Source: Lindgomyces ingoldianus
Lineage: Eukaryota > Ascomycota > Dothideomycetes > Pleosporales > Lindgomycetaceae
DNA length: 64,000 nt
Assembly: GCF_010093535.1 (NCBI RefSeq)
Contig: NW_022985169.1
Coordinates: forward strand, 413,660 to 477,659
Direction of reading: 5' to 3'
In this document: positions 12,873 to 23,814 of the stretch, in pieces
Layout: the number at the start of each line of letters is the position of its first letter
Position numbering within the stretch: the first letter of the stretch is position 1
Position numbers and translations under genes: made by a program
Notes under the pieces: generated by a model
Databases searched by the model: none
Seen by the model: only the letters and a program-made list of their open reading frames with translations
What the model was told of the DNA's origin: nothing

Positions 12873-14300
12873 AACTTATACTCGAATCATGAGCTTTCCA
12901 TGTAGCGCCCGTCTACTACGTGTTCCTCTGTCCCTGTAGGGCATAAAACCACTTGTAGCAGCTTGCCTTGACATCATCGCCTAATACTATCATATTATAT
13001 GGACTGTGGTTGCTGAGCACCACAATCTCCGGCTCGGCCTTCTTCACAATACCCGGGTTTTCTGCCTGAATGCGCTTGATCGCAGCGACGGATGTCTGAG
13101 TTCACTTGGCGGTCGGAAATTTCCTCGCCTAATTTGGTACTATAGCAGATGAGGCTTAAGCCAGGGACGGGCATTGGAGGCAGGAAATATGGCGTGTCTT
13201 GACCGAGATTGTTGACAGTTAGGTCTGTGGGCAACCCGTATTCTTGACGACACTCGTCCAGTATCCTGCGTTCGTAAACTTCTTGAATAAGGCGCGTTCG
13301 GTTGCGCTGAGATCGAAAGAATCGAGGGCTTCGGGTTTTGGCTGGATAGTGATCAGAAGCTTCTTCGCAATGATGAGTTTTGTGCTGCTTGGAGTCTTGA
13401 CGCAAATCCTGACAGGGGAGTTTCCATTTCCTTGGCCCAGCTGTTGAACGTCTGAGGAGAGTAGAAGAGAGTTGCTGCCTAGCAGCTTGATCTCGCCCTT
13501 ATTGTACAGCTCGTTTTTGTTGTGGCGTATAGTCATCAACAATCCCGTCTGGAGACTCTGCATCAGGCTTAATCCGATAGCCTTCATAACCTGCAACGTT
13601 GGGATAGATAGAATATCACCCAGAGTAGAAGTAAGCAGGGAAATTTGGTAAACAGCAGGCTCGATATGATACTTTGTGATAAAGCCGCCAAACGGTAAGT
13701 GAAGATCCTCGGGCACGAGTTCCAGCAGAAAGAACGCGTCATTAAGAGTCGGATACTTGAGCAGCTGCTGTGTATAGGCGCCAAAAGTATTTTCAGAGCA
13801 GCTGGATCAATAGTCGGAAGACCTGTAATCTGCTTGCTAGTACGAAAGTTGATATTCAGCTGCGGAGTTGGTGGAAAAGCGAATTTCGTGAGTCTAAGAC
13901 GGAATAATGTGAAGAAGTTGCGTACGAGGTCATTGGCCGTGGAACACAATTACGCCAATATCGATGGGTATTCTAGTGGTGGGGTCAATTTAGGTTTCGG
14001 TATGCCCGCCATTGCAATTCTTATACGAAGGTTAAGAAAGACCTGGCGCTCAAAATGGACATGGATTACTTTCTGCTCAATGACGATGATGCTCTTACCC
14101 TGGTCTTTGAGCCGATTCGCTGCGTACATGCTGGTAGCGCCCCCTCCGGCCACCGCGATGTCTTTTCGAATGATGTCGTCGGTCTAAAGTGGTTGGTTTC
14201 GAGATTTGGTTCCGCATTTGATGAAGCAACAAAGGAACTGATTGCACCTACTTCCAGGAATGCAGATAAGTGAAGAAGGAAATACTTGTTAGATAAATAC
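12873..14300 (-). pseudogene. Decayed FAD-dependent amine oxidoreductase (beta-cyclopiazonate dehydrogenase-like)
   Basis: Read 5' to 3' on the minus strand, recognisable pieces appear in family order but in shifting frames. They are the dinucleotide-binding motif DIAVAGGGATSMYAANRL (about 14168), GGHTET-stop-IDPTTRIPIDIGV, VRNFFTLF, LVPEDLHLPFGGFITKY, GLSLMQSLQTG, KLLITIQPKPE, FDLSATERALFKKFTNAGY, LPTDLTVNNLGQDTPYFLPP, AAIKRIQAENPGIVKKAEPE, and YALQGQRNT followed by two stops and TGATWKAHDSS. This is the order of secreted fungal flavin amine oxidases related to beta-cyclopiazonate dehydrogenase. At least four frame changes (near 13930, 13790, 13240, 13080) and several in-frame stops exclude a functional product. 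A possible signal-peptide region (FLLHLSAFLEVGAISSF) lies near 14290-14240 in yet another frame. No biosynthetic cluster surrounds it. Confidence 0.85.
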
Positions 14301-15034
14301 TTAAGAGGATGAATTGTGATTGGAGAATATAAAATGAGGAGGGGAGTAGGGGATATCTTCTCAGCCGTGACGCTCACGTGTGGAGGCGGTTGAGGAGTGC
14401 AAGGAGAACCTTCAGTCCCTACTACCCTGGGGCACATGAATTCATGCCTAGAATGCGCCGTTCACTGGAAGAGGTAACATGTCATCGATGGGCAAAGGAG
14501 TTAGATTCACCTCGGCATGCTTTAGGAGGTGGCAGGCAGACATGCCACAGAACGTGAAGGCGCTTGGAAAGATGAGTATCGCGATCTTGATTGGTTAGGA
14601 AGTGATGTAAATCTTGCGGAGTAGGTGGCTGGTTTTCAGAATCAAAATTAGTGAAATTGAACATAGTATTGGGTTGCCTGAGAACGACGATACATCGGTG
14701 CCTAGTATGTAGATCATCTGTCTTTTCAGGTCCTGTGGCCGGTAGTGATGGTATGAAACAATTAGGGGCTGTGAACTGAACCTCAGCTCGCGCAACTAAA
14801 CATGCTCCCTTTTAGCTCCATATGTATGTTTGTTTGATTTGTTGTTGCTTGTGAAGGCGTTTGGTGTTGACAGATAATTTTTTTTGTTTATTTAGCTATG
14901 GGCTTTGAGAATTTGCTAAGCGTGTGTCATACAACCTTAAAAGCAAAGAAGAAAGTAGACATTCAGATTTATTAGACCCCGTGCATTCGTCTCCCCGCCA
15001 GCTCTCCTTGCTAAGGTCCTTCTCTTCCTGGCCT
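14301..15034. other. Intergenic, no gene recognised
   Basis: Spacer between the decayed oxidase and the PAN protein. Frames here are short and show no recognisable motif. Confidence 0.5.
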
Positions 15035-16118
15035 TTAATACAGTGTGCTTGGGGGTATCTGTTCCGTAACTGGTCTATTGTAGTACCCGGGCATAGGCGG
15101 ATATCCTTGAGGTGGTGTAACTTTAGGATATCGATAGGCGTGTGCATTAAACAACTCCTTCTGACCAGTAGGCGCGGCAGGAGGAGGCACGCCTGGAGAT
15201 TGATGTCATTTTCCTCGACGACAAAAGACCAGACAGAGTAGTGCTACAGCAGAGATCACGGCCAATGGCCCGGCCACTGCGCTTGCGAACCAAACTTTTG
15301 GGCGTAAATATTGCTGGGCGACAGTTGTGGTAAATGGAGCACAGGCCTGGTGGCATAGTCGATGATAAAGGACTAGAAATTTGCTGACATAAGGATCCAG
15401 GTGCGGCCGTAATAGCCGCAAAGCCTGTCTGGATTGGGCTGACTTTTGAGGTCGACGCCAAATGCGAGTTTCTGGCTGGGTTGTTCACAACGAAGGCAGT
15501 ATCCACAACAAAATATTGCATCATTAGTCCCGACATCCATATGGTGGGTTTGAAGTAGCAGTTGTTATACCCGTGTTTCATGAAGGCCTTGTAAGACACG
15601 CCTGCACATGTGGACATATACGTCGCGTATTGACCAATACAGTCTTTGAAGGATACAGAATGGGTACGAATCGAGTCAATGTAAGTAGGCTTGGCTGCAG
15701 GAGGTATCAAAATCCACCCCTTTGGATGAATATCCGTTGTGCAAGGTACCACAGTCTTCTTCAACATCGGTAGGACACCCTGCCACTGCACTATGATAAT
15801 GCCTTGATTCTGGAGTCTCTCTGTGTCCGCACTCTTGAGCCAACAATTTTCATTTGCGGAATCAAAGGCGACGCATGGTGGATGGAATGATGCACACTTG
15901 TCGATGCATTGGAGGAGGCAATCTGCAGGGACCCTCGTCTTATCTGCAAACGGCCGGTTAATGCCGCATGCAATGTCAAACTTTCGAGACGTTCTAGTTT
16001 GTGGTTGGGACAACGAGAGCGATCGTTTGCGCGCGCTATTAGATTCTTGTAGACGCTATCAGTGACTGAGAAGGCCCCGAGGTATGTGAAAGCGAGATTA
16101 CTTACGTTTAGTTGTCAT
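15035..16118 (-). pseudogene. PAN-domain single-pass membrane protein with frameshift and in-frame TGA
   Basis: The likely ATG is at 16118 (MTTK), with a 60-nt intron at 16046-16105 (perfect GTAAGTAATC donor) leading in phase into the long frame; the frame itself has no ATG upstream of the domain. Ectodomain: a PAN/apple-like Cys pattern (FDIACGINRPF, CLLQCIDKCASF, CVAFDSANENCWLK) and a second half with CIGQY, CAGVSYKAF, NNCYFK. The coding signal then moves to another frame between about 15340 and 15380: APFTTTVAQQYLRPK, a TM segment VWFASAVAGPLAVISAVALL, then CLVFCRRGK. A TGA at 15206-15208 follows, after which the same frame continues as a Pro-rich tail (HQSPGVPPPAAP, VTPPQGYPPMPGYY) to TAA at 15035. 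I infer one indel plus TGG-to-TGA. Sequencing error or unusual splicing are alternatives. Role unknown, presumably carbohydrate or protein binding at the surface. Confidence 0.65.
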
Positions 16119-16603
16119 GGTAATTCAGATTTCCGTCGACGCGGCAGTCTATTGTGACAGTACGAAGCTGGACGTTAAGTAGACGGACGGTTTTCGCAAC
16201 TGGAAAACGGAGTTGGTGGTGCAGATTGCAATAGCTTGTTGACGGGGCGGCCCAGACCATGGGGATACGTTCTGATTGAGCGCTACAGCCTCGCTGTCAG
16301 TGTGATTGTTTCGTGTGGAACATCCTGTTCGGTTGCCGGATTTATCAAATCTGCTTTGATATGCTTAACGGTAGATTCAGGACCAATAAAATCCAAGAGT
16401 TACCGAAAACCTGGCGCATTTCCTCGTGATCATTCGAGATGTTTTGGATGTCGACCGAGGTAAACAATAACGCCAAAATGCCTGATGGATATTGATACGA
16501 CTTGGGGGGGGAAGCTATATGATAGGAGGGTGAGGGAAATCCAAATCACAAATGGAAATGCGTGTCTGACTAAGAGTCGGATTGGAACAACATTGGGAAC
16601 GTT
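16119..16603. other. Spacer between the PAN gene and the GT31 gene
   Basis: About 480 bp holding the 5' flank of the PAN gene and the 3' flank of the glycosyltransferase. Nothing else recognised. Confidence 0.5.
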
Positions 16604-18076
16604 TCAATTCTGTTGGCCCTTGCACCTTTGTTGTTGTGCCCACTTCTCAAACTTATCTTTCCTCCACCCGCTGCTCCACGTTCGTGTCTGTTTCTTGCCG
16701 TCCACAACGACGTCTTGAGGGTCAATCGGACCACCTAGCCTCATACTGCTGCTTAAATGGCATTTTGTAGATGGGTTTTCATTGTAGTTTGGCGTCGGTA
16801 AAGAGGAGTACGAAAATTGCACGCAGTGGTCGTTGTTGTAGCATGAATCGCGGCAAGCCTCCCAGGAGTCTTCCCCACTGCTTGCTTTCCCGTCCTCGTC
16901 ACGGTGTATATGTCGATGCGTGCGCTCGGCGGCTTGCTTGTGGTGTTGGGTCCCCTCGAACAGAATGTTCCATTTCGCATTCTCCGGTCCAGATGACAAA
17001 TTGTCCCAATTGTCCCGGGCGTTCAACATATCCTCTGGCTGGATGAAACTCTTCCACAACACTTCGAACGTCATTGGTTCGCGTACGTGATTATACTCCT
17101 CTCGGTCTCGTTCGAGACGCCATATGTCGCTAGCGAGTTCAGCGGGAACAGAGTGCAGAGCAATGACAGGCTCGCACCACATCCCGGGGCCGTAAGGGAT
17201 GGTGCCGGGATGAAGACCCGAAATCCCCCTTGTAAAGGAGCTGTTGAGACTGAGGCTGATTTCCGAGGACAGGGCCGAGGAGAGGACTTCAAATCCAGAA
17301 GCGTGGTTAGCGATGCGTGAGTCCCAGTCTGGAACTACCATCTCGCGCTCCACAAGGAGCTCCTGCATGGCCTTGAGGGAAAGCACAAACATGGTACCTC
17401 CGAGCGCAAACGGGGCAAAAGAAGTCTTATCGGGAGGATTTCCAAGGAAATATGGTTCAGTAGCATCATAATGCCCCAACCACGACATGAGATTGGACCT
17501 GAATAGGTATGTGTCTGTGTCGACAAACACATACCAGCTCCTGTCTGGCCTGAGTTCCCATGTTTTCCCAACCATCCGCAACCACTTATATTTATCCAGC
17601 TTGTCCCTGATCTCCATCTCCTTCTGTGGGTCCACCTCCTGCAAAGTTCTCAGTTCTCTACCTGCGCGGGCGAAATCGATTTGTTGGTGGTAGCGATAAA
17701 AGTCTTCGCTCGATTCCACAATGTGGGTATTAAATTTGTTTAGCACATCCTCGACATGAAAAGCACCAATATCCATCTCAAGGTCGCTCATTAAGAGAAG
17801 TGTGTCGTGATATATCGGCTTTGTGAGGACGAGCATGGGGGGCAGTTTCGAGTAGGCATCAGTAGCAGTCGTCTTGATGGACACGACGACCTGATCGATA
17901 GGCACGCTATGAGGGCTATGGGACGTGGATAGTTTTCGGTGCTGGCCATCTGGAGGGAGTTCGTCGTCGTCATATTCGCGAGGGAAGCCGCTGATCCAAC
18001 AGAAGGCATAGAAGGCGGCCGCGAAGGCGATGACGCGGGGAATGAGATGGATACGAGCTTTGCGGGTCGAGAGCAT
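16604..18076 (-). CDS. GT31-like type II membrane glycosyltransferase with C-terminal PAN-like region
   Basis: Single exon, 490 aa, ATG at 18076, TGA at 16604. A short cytosolic N terminus and a TM anchor (IPRVIAFAAAFYAFCWISGF, about 12-31) suggest a Golgi type II enzyme. The lumenal domain carries KYKWLRMVGKTWELRPDRSWYVFVDTDTYLF in segments; the DTD triad (about 185) is the metal/nucleotide-sugar DXD motif of fringe/C1GALT-like family 31 enzymes. It is followed by FALGGTMFVLS in the place of the usual GGAG-type motif. Residues about 400-470 have a Cys pattern (WEACRDSCYNNDHCVQFSY, TKCHLSS) like PAN/apple modules, an architecture known in fungal GT31-like proteins. Donor and acceptor cannot be inferred. 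It lies next to a PAN-domain membrane protein and is divergent from a zinc-cluster regulator. No lesion seen. Confidence 0.85.
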   Translation of the reverse strand: MLSTRKARIHLIPRVIAFAAAFYAFCWISGFPREYDDDELPPDGQHRKLSTSHSPHSVPIDQVVVSIKTTATDAYSKLPPMLVLTKPIYHDTLLLMSDLEMDIGAFHVEDVLNKFNTHIVESSEDFYRYHQQIDFARAGRELRTLQEVDPQKEMEIRDKLDKYKWLRMVGKTWELRPDRSWYVFVDTDTYLFRSNLMSWLGHYDATEPYFLGNPPDKTSFAPFALGGTMFVLSLKAMQELLVEREMVVPDWDSRIANHASGFEVLSSALSSEISLSLNSSFTRGISGLHPGTIPYGPGMWCEPVIALHSVPAELASDIWRLERDREEYNHVREPMTFEVLWKSFIQPEDMLNARDNWDNLSSGPENAKWNILFEGTQHHKQAAERTHRHIHRDEDGKASSGEDSWEACRDSCYNNDHCVQFSYSSLPTPNYNENPSTKCHLSSSMRLGGPIDPQDVVVDGKKQTRTWSSGWRKDKFEKWAQQQRCKGQQN

Positions 18077-19094
18077 TATTATGGTGGGTTATTTTGAGGC
18101 ATCTGGATGTTTGTATCAGGCGTAAAGATTGGTGAGCACTCGAATTGCGCTCGTCGATTTGCGGGGTAGAGAAAGGGAATCGAGCGTCTCGAGGATGGTG
18201 TCAGGGGAAAGCTGAGCCCCTGGAATTGGTGCGACCATGTCCGGGTGCGCAGCAAGGAATACGCGAACTCGACGGGGCCATGGCCATGGTTATGGCCAAA
18301 ATATTGAGAACACTGTCAAAACAGGAAAACATTCCCAGGAAAGATGGAGTTTAGACGGACAAGTCCTGCGTGCACAACACAATCGAAGGTCATTAAATTT
18401 GATGTCCTTGGACGATCCGCCTTGGCAGCGACACAGTGGTTGACGCGATTCAGCCACGGCGCGGCATCCCGAACGAAGGGTGCGGAACAGTCTCTTTCCT
18501 TGAGCGACCTCGATCCGCTTCTCAACACCTACATCCCTATCTTCAGCCTTGTGTCGTGAAGCCTGAATATTCTCTTCTTGACCAGCTAATCATCTTGCGC
18601 ATCATACACACCTCCCATCCATCCCTTGATTTGACCCTGGCCATGGAATGAGCGATGCCTTGGAAGCCTTCAGGCCTGATTCACACCCGACTCATTGTCC
18701 TGTTCTGGGAAATGGCGATTCAATCTGCATTCCCTGAGAGGTTTCAATATCTCTACCCAGACCGAAGGCCAAGCTTTTCCCTTTCCGGTGCAGATGTTGC
18801 GAAGCATGTCATCAACGCTAACGACGTGGCGAAGTGATCTTCAAAGCTTAGCCACAACCTCCAAATCCCAGCGGGAAGCCTTGCTGAGATGGCCCTCAGC
18901 TGTGGGAATCGTCCCTTAATTCGTTAAAGTGCGCAGACACGTCTTTCCAGGATGCAGAGCAGACTCCTGCTTAAAAGCCAGCATCGGTTGCATGCTAAGG
19001 AGTTCATCTAGATCTTGCCCTCGCTACATTAACACTGCATTGGGAATCCTACGCCTCCATTGTCGACCTCCGCCCAGGTACTTTGTACCCAAAC
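18077..19094. promoter_or_regulatory. Divergent intergenic region between GT31 and Zn2Cys6 genes
   Basis: About 1.0 kb separates the two start codons and must hold both promoters. A GC-rich palindromic stretch (gccatggccatggttatggcc) lies at about 18278-18298. I cannot assign operators. Confidence 0.5.
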
Positions 19095-20768
19095 ATGACA
19101 GGAGTGGTTACGAGCAATCGATGTGGAACCTGTCGTAAGCGAAAGGTCAAGGTGCCATCGCCCACACCTCTCGATACGGATTGAGAAATAACCGTTTCAG
19201 TGTGATGAAGCTAAGCCTGTCTGCGGGTATGTCTTGTAAATGCATGGTGAGAAACGTTGAATGCAGCTAAATTTTGTAAAGACCGTGTCGGAAAGGCAAC
19301 CGAGAGTGCGAAGAGCCAATTTCGAAGCTGAAGTTCACTCGGCCTAAGGAAATCCCCATCAATCTTGTTTTCAGACCTCCCGCAGACAAACCTCGCCCTG
19401 TTTTAGATCCTTGTAGCCACGTTGCTGTTGTTAAACTGTCGTCCACGGAGGATGGCGGATCATTCTCAACGCTGCGCGTCGCTCGTACTAGAAGGAAGGC
19501 GATTCAGCGGCACCAGCAAGATGGTGACTGCTGGCCTCTGGCAATGGCTCAGGACCCTCCACTTTCTCCCACTGAATCGCTTCAGCTCATCCTAATAGAA
19601 TCATTCGGTTCTACTCAACCTGGCCTCAGTCTTGCATGTGCTGTGGAATGCATATCTAGTATTCCTCGGCGGCTTGGCCACTCTACCCCTTTAGATGACG
19701 CGGTTACTTGCTTGATCGAGCGGCGATCATGTTTGGCCCGGAAAGAGTACATGCCCAGCCAGTTCCAATCAAAGCTCTATGTCAGGGCAATACGCAGCCT
19801 GCGGGCCGCTATCGCAGATCCTGTTGAAGGGTATTCAGACAACACACTGTGCGCTGTCATCCTTTTAGGTCAAGTCGAAGTCCTGGGGGGCGGTAACTCT
19901 GAAGGACACAATTATGTGGCGCATGCGGGAGGCGCATCGAAATTGATACAGCTGCGAGGTCCTAGTCGCCACCAGTCTTGCTTCTCCCGACTTCTCCTCG
20001 CAGATCAGAGAGGGGCAACGGCAAGTTTACCCGGTCTTTGTAGAGTTCAAAGTTGAGTACTGACGAATGTAGATTATGAGCTCTGTAATCAGCGGAGAGG
20101 ACTGCTTCTTGAATTCACCGTCCTGGTCGGCAATCCAGTTTTCGGACCTGCACTGCTTGTCTGACCAGGTAGAGGACGATCTCGAACGTCAGCTAGCTGC
20201 TTTGCCTTCGTTTCTCAAGAAACTGCGACAAGAAAATCAATCGCCTGGCTCGCGCAACCGTGCCGATCTCCTTCGAGAGGCACAGAAACTACGACGAGCC
20301 CTGCAAATGCCCTCGGAATTTGTCATTGCAGCTTTCGAGAATGGTGTCGATGTTATTGAAGTACCCTCGATACGTGGCGACCGACTTGTCCCTGTTGTGT
20401 ACGAATACTCATCGCGGGCACTAGCCAATGCCTGTGTTATGTACTGGGCAAGCCTCCTCATGCTCGACACCATTATCGCTCAGCTACTCCCCCTAACGTC
20501 TCCCCAAACCACTATCCAAGCTCTTCGTAACCAATGCGATTGTGCTAGGCAGAAGATTCTGATGTCATATGAATATGCCGAGCGCTTTAAACCGTTGGGA
20601 TCGATGTTTATCGCCTGGCCGCTAATCATGTCTTGGAAAGACGCTTCGCCAGATGAGAGGGAGTGGATTTTCAGTGGACTTGCGACGCTGGGTGAACATT
20701 GCTATGCTACAAGGAGGGGGTGGAGCGAGATCGGCTTAGTGTATTCGACGAAATACTTCTTCGGATAG
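19095..20768 (+). CDS. Zn2Cys6 zinc-cluster transcription factor, probable frameshift
   Basis: Exons 19095-19151, 19201-19226 and 19282-20024, then 20073-20768. The first three join in phase to MTGVVTSNRCGTCRKRKVKC, DEAKPVCGPCRKGNRECEEP, giving a complete C-x2-C-x6-C-x5-C-x2-C-x6-C cluster near the N terminus. The regulatory half has motifs typical of fungal factors: HAGGASKLIQLRGPSR, ISGEDCFLNSPSW, FIAWPLIMSW. The last intron (20025-20072, GTTTAC donor, CTGAC branch, TAG) is strongly indicated by its branch site and by where homology-like sequence resumes (IMSSVISGED). However, exon 3 reaches it one base out of phase; removing one G from the GGGG run near 20012 would restore the frame. So this is either a mutant allele, an assembly error, or use of a downstream acceptor near 20097. 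Targets unknown; the neighbouring GT31/PAN genes are candidates. Confidence 0.75.
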
Positions 20769-23157
20769 CCGATTGAGGCGCCTAGGTGTGCATATAGGAA
20801 GCTGACGCTAGAAACAAGCAAGGATGCACTTTACAACGAGAATGATTGCTAATGGGCTACTGACGGATGGCACTACCCTGACGGGTGAAGCTGTTTTGGT
20901 AAAATTGGCGACTATTTTCGCCATCTTTTACCATGTTTGTCGGCGGATTGCTGGCAATCCATGACATAAAAGCAAGCGTCTTCATTCTGAGGTCTATCAT
21001 TGGTGTCGTAATTCTCGGTGCACTCTGTTTGGTATGTTTGTAAATGAATAATCGCTCCAAACATGGCTTTGACGTGGCGCTCTTCCTGACCTCATCTACT
21101 CCTCTAAGAACAATTATTTGATGCTTCATTCCCTTCTTGTTTCCGTCTCTCACATGACGAACGTTATCTTCTATCTTGATTATGCATAGTGCAAAACTTT
21201 ATCTTATCAACCAACTTGATCTCTCGCGTAAACAGCCCTTTTCTAGGTTATGATTGTACTGGATATTGCCGGCCCTTCCCCTTTAGATATGGCGACATCT
21301 TTTCCCCTATAACCGTACCATCCGGTGCTCTTCCTATCGAGGGCCGTTCGAATTAGTGGATATGCTCTGTGAGGAATGGAGTAATAGAGTAAAACGGGAA
21401 GGCAAGCGGCTCGAGGGTAGGCTCATTGGGGGGGACCTGCTTTGTTATTCCATCATATCGCGTCGCCCGACACGCATCCGAGAGGCGACAGTCTATTTCA
21501 GATGGTTTTCGATACGCCGATTTGTCCAGCGGAGAAGAGAAGGAAGAAAAGCAGGTTGCTCGGAGGTGTGAAGGGGTAGCTTCCTGTTATCCTGTCCGTG
21601 CTATCGCATCGCATCGCCCATCATTCATCTAGGTGATGGCCTTTTGCTTGGGAATATGTCCAAAATCGCGGAGTCCGAGGAGAGGATTGCAGGTAGTAAA
21701 AAATCTGCACCGCGGTAGGATAGGAACGCGAAAGGCGAGAGTGAAGGTAATCGCACTGTAGTGTTCATATGCAATGATGCTCTACCAATTCGAGAGATAG
21801 CAGGCTCTTGTGCCAGACTTCTGTGGTGTTTGCATGAATGTTTGTTTGCTCTCATTCACTTGATACAAACAGCGTATTGTACGAATGGATAGACTGATGA
21901 TGATATTATTGGCTACAGTCCTTCTGACTTGGTCTACGGTTTTGATTACTTTGAATCTATCTTTTGAATTTGATCTTCACTCTCTCATCCTCTGCTGCAT
22001 TCTTCGATATCAGAAATTTAGCGCACCCATTGCCCCTTCACTCCGGAACTTGACTTAGTCATATGGATAAAATTTACTCTAGGCATGCTTGAAGAAGACG
22101 AAGCCGAAGTCACAGGGTTCAATGGGCCATGGAAGAGGGGGCAGAGGAAATCGTCGTCAGGGTCGAAAGAGATGGAGGGGTTTCGCAGAAGCTGCGAAGC
22201 GTTTACAAATGTGGTCAGTGCAGGAAAAGGCACTGGAGATAGATTGGATTATGGTGTGTTTAAATTCGCTATTGAATACTAGCGGACTGCATAGAGTCTA
22301 GAGAAGAATTCTTGCCGAGGGTAATTAGCAGGGTAGGTCTTTATTGCTGTTCGTTATCTCGTCGTCTACGTCTTGATAAAGGAGAGGATGGACTTGCTGC
22401 TCTCCACTGTCCACTGCTTATTGTGAGGAGCTCACTAAATGGCGGCACTTCTGTTCCCAAAACCTTTTGCACAGTCAGTGCCTGTCACCTGCTCAGGCGA
22501 ATGTGCACAAGAAACGGAAATTGAGTGGGGCAGGCAGCCCAACGATTTCCTGCTTTGTTAAAGTGAAAACCTAACCCTTCGGCGAAAAATACCTCTCCAT
22601 GATGACAAATTCTTTAGGCCGTCCTTCTCTGCACTTCTGACGGCGGCCGATCACATCAATCCTGCCTCCGTTTCCGCACACGTAACACTTCTCCTACGCG
22701 AAGGTGCTCAGTAAGAACTAGCTTGGTGTCAAGCTAAGACGCCGTCTCTCCTGCAAGACTTCCTTTACAGTCGAACAAAGAACAATCCATCTCTACACGC
22801 GTTGTCCAGCAGATAAACTCCCAATCTAGGCATGTCCCCGGAACAGCCCTACTCACACGAGCCAGGACTCCTGTCGCTTTGCCATTACCAAAAACCTGCG
22901 GACGACGGATTCAAACGTCTGATGCAACTGATCGACTGAAGGCCTTGGCGTCAAAGCACAGCATCGATACTAGCCAATTATTCAGAGATCTGCGCGCATA
23001 GAACCAATGACGTCCAAAGCCCACAGCAAACTTTGTGGAGCGATAGCGAGTCACCAAGGACAACCAGGAGATCTCATAGATATTGGAAATTTGAGCTATT
23101 TGCGACATATATAAGCTGGGAGTCAATATGCAAGAGGGGGGCGTGATGAAAGCGCAC
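20769..23157. other. Long spacer, no gene recognised
   Basis: Short reading frames only, none with a recognisable motif or convincing intron structure. Composition is ordinary for intergenic DNA. Confidence 0.5.
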
Positions 23158-23814
23158 AGCGTGGCCAACAGTCCGTAGTACGTAACGTAACTACGTGAAC
23201 GTAGTAATCACGTGAGGAGTACAAAAGTAGTTAAAATGTGAGACGTAACTTTTATACAGTGAATTGCCAAGTACGTCCTGTAGTACAGGTTAGAGAGGTC
23301 ATATTTTAGGAGATTTCCCTCCTGTTTTTAGACCCTATTAGCCACTGCGTTAGAAGCTTTGTTTAAGGTCGCGTTTTAAAGTAATAATTATAAAAATAGT
23401 TAACTTTTGCCCTAGAAAAGCTTCTTATTTTATACCTGCCTATTTGCTAACCTATTGCCTATCTTATTAATTGTTATAATAAGCTAGATGTCTTAATTCC
23501 TCTATTACAGCAGGCGTACAGCCTTATCCTAATCCTCCTGCTTATTAGAGTCGTCCTAACAAGCTAGAGACAGAGGGCAATAAGAAGGAGGAGGGGACTT
23601 TATCTAGGCTAAAAAGCTTCTCCTAGAACAATTTTAACCTAGACTAACAAAACTTCTTGCAAAAAGTACAAAAGTATAAGGATTTTAAGAAGTTACTATT
23701 ATGTTACGTACTTGCTAATTAATTCACTGCTTATGTACAAAAGTACTACTAAATTAAGAAGTTACTGGCAGAAAAAAGCTCAAACGTAACGTACTACGTA
23801 CTGTTGGCCACGCT
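23158..23814. mobile_element. 657-bp non-autonomous Mutator-type (MULE/MITE) element
   Basis: The ends are inverted repeats starting AGCGTGGCCAACAGT; the outer 31 bp match at 29 positions (differences C/A and A/T). Similarity continues imperfectly inward to about 130 bp, including CAGTGAATT and CAAGTACGT on both sides. The element is flanked by an exact 10-bp direct repeat GAAAGCGCAC (23148-23157 and 23815-23824), a target duplication in the 8-11 bp range used by Mutator-like transposases. The interior is AT-rich with no open frame, so it would depend on a transposase elsewhere. Family by TSD size is inference; the structure is seen directly. Confidence 0.85.

Noticed and set aside
18278..18298. 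GCCATGGCCATGG palindromic stretch as an operator
   Set aside because: Single occurrence with no supporting copies or known factor.
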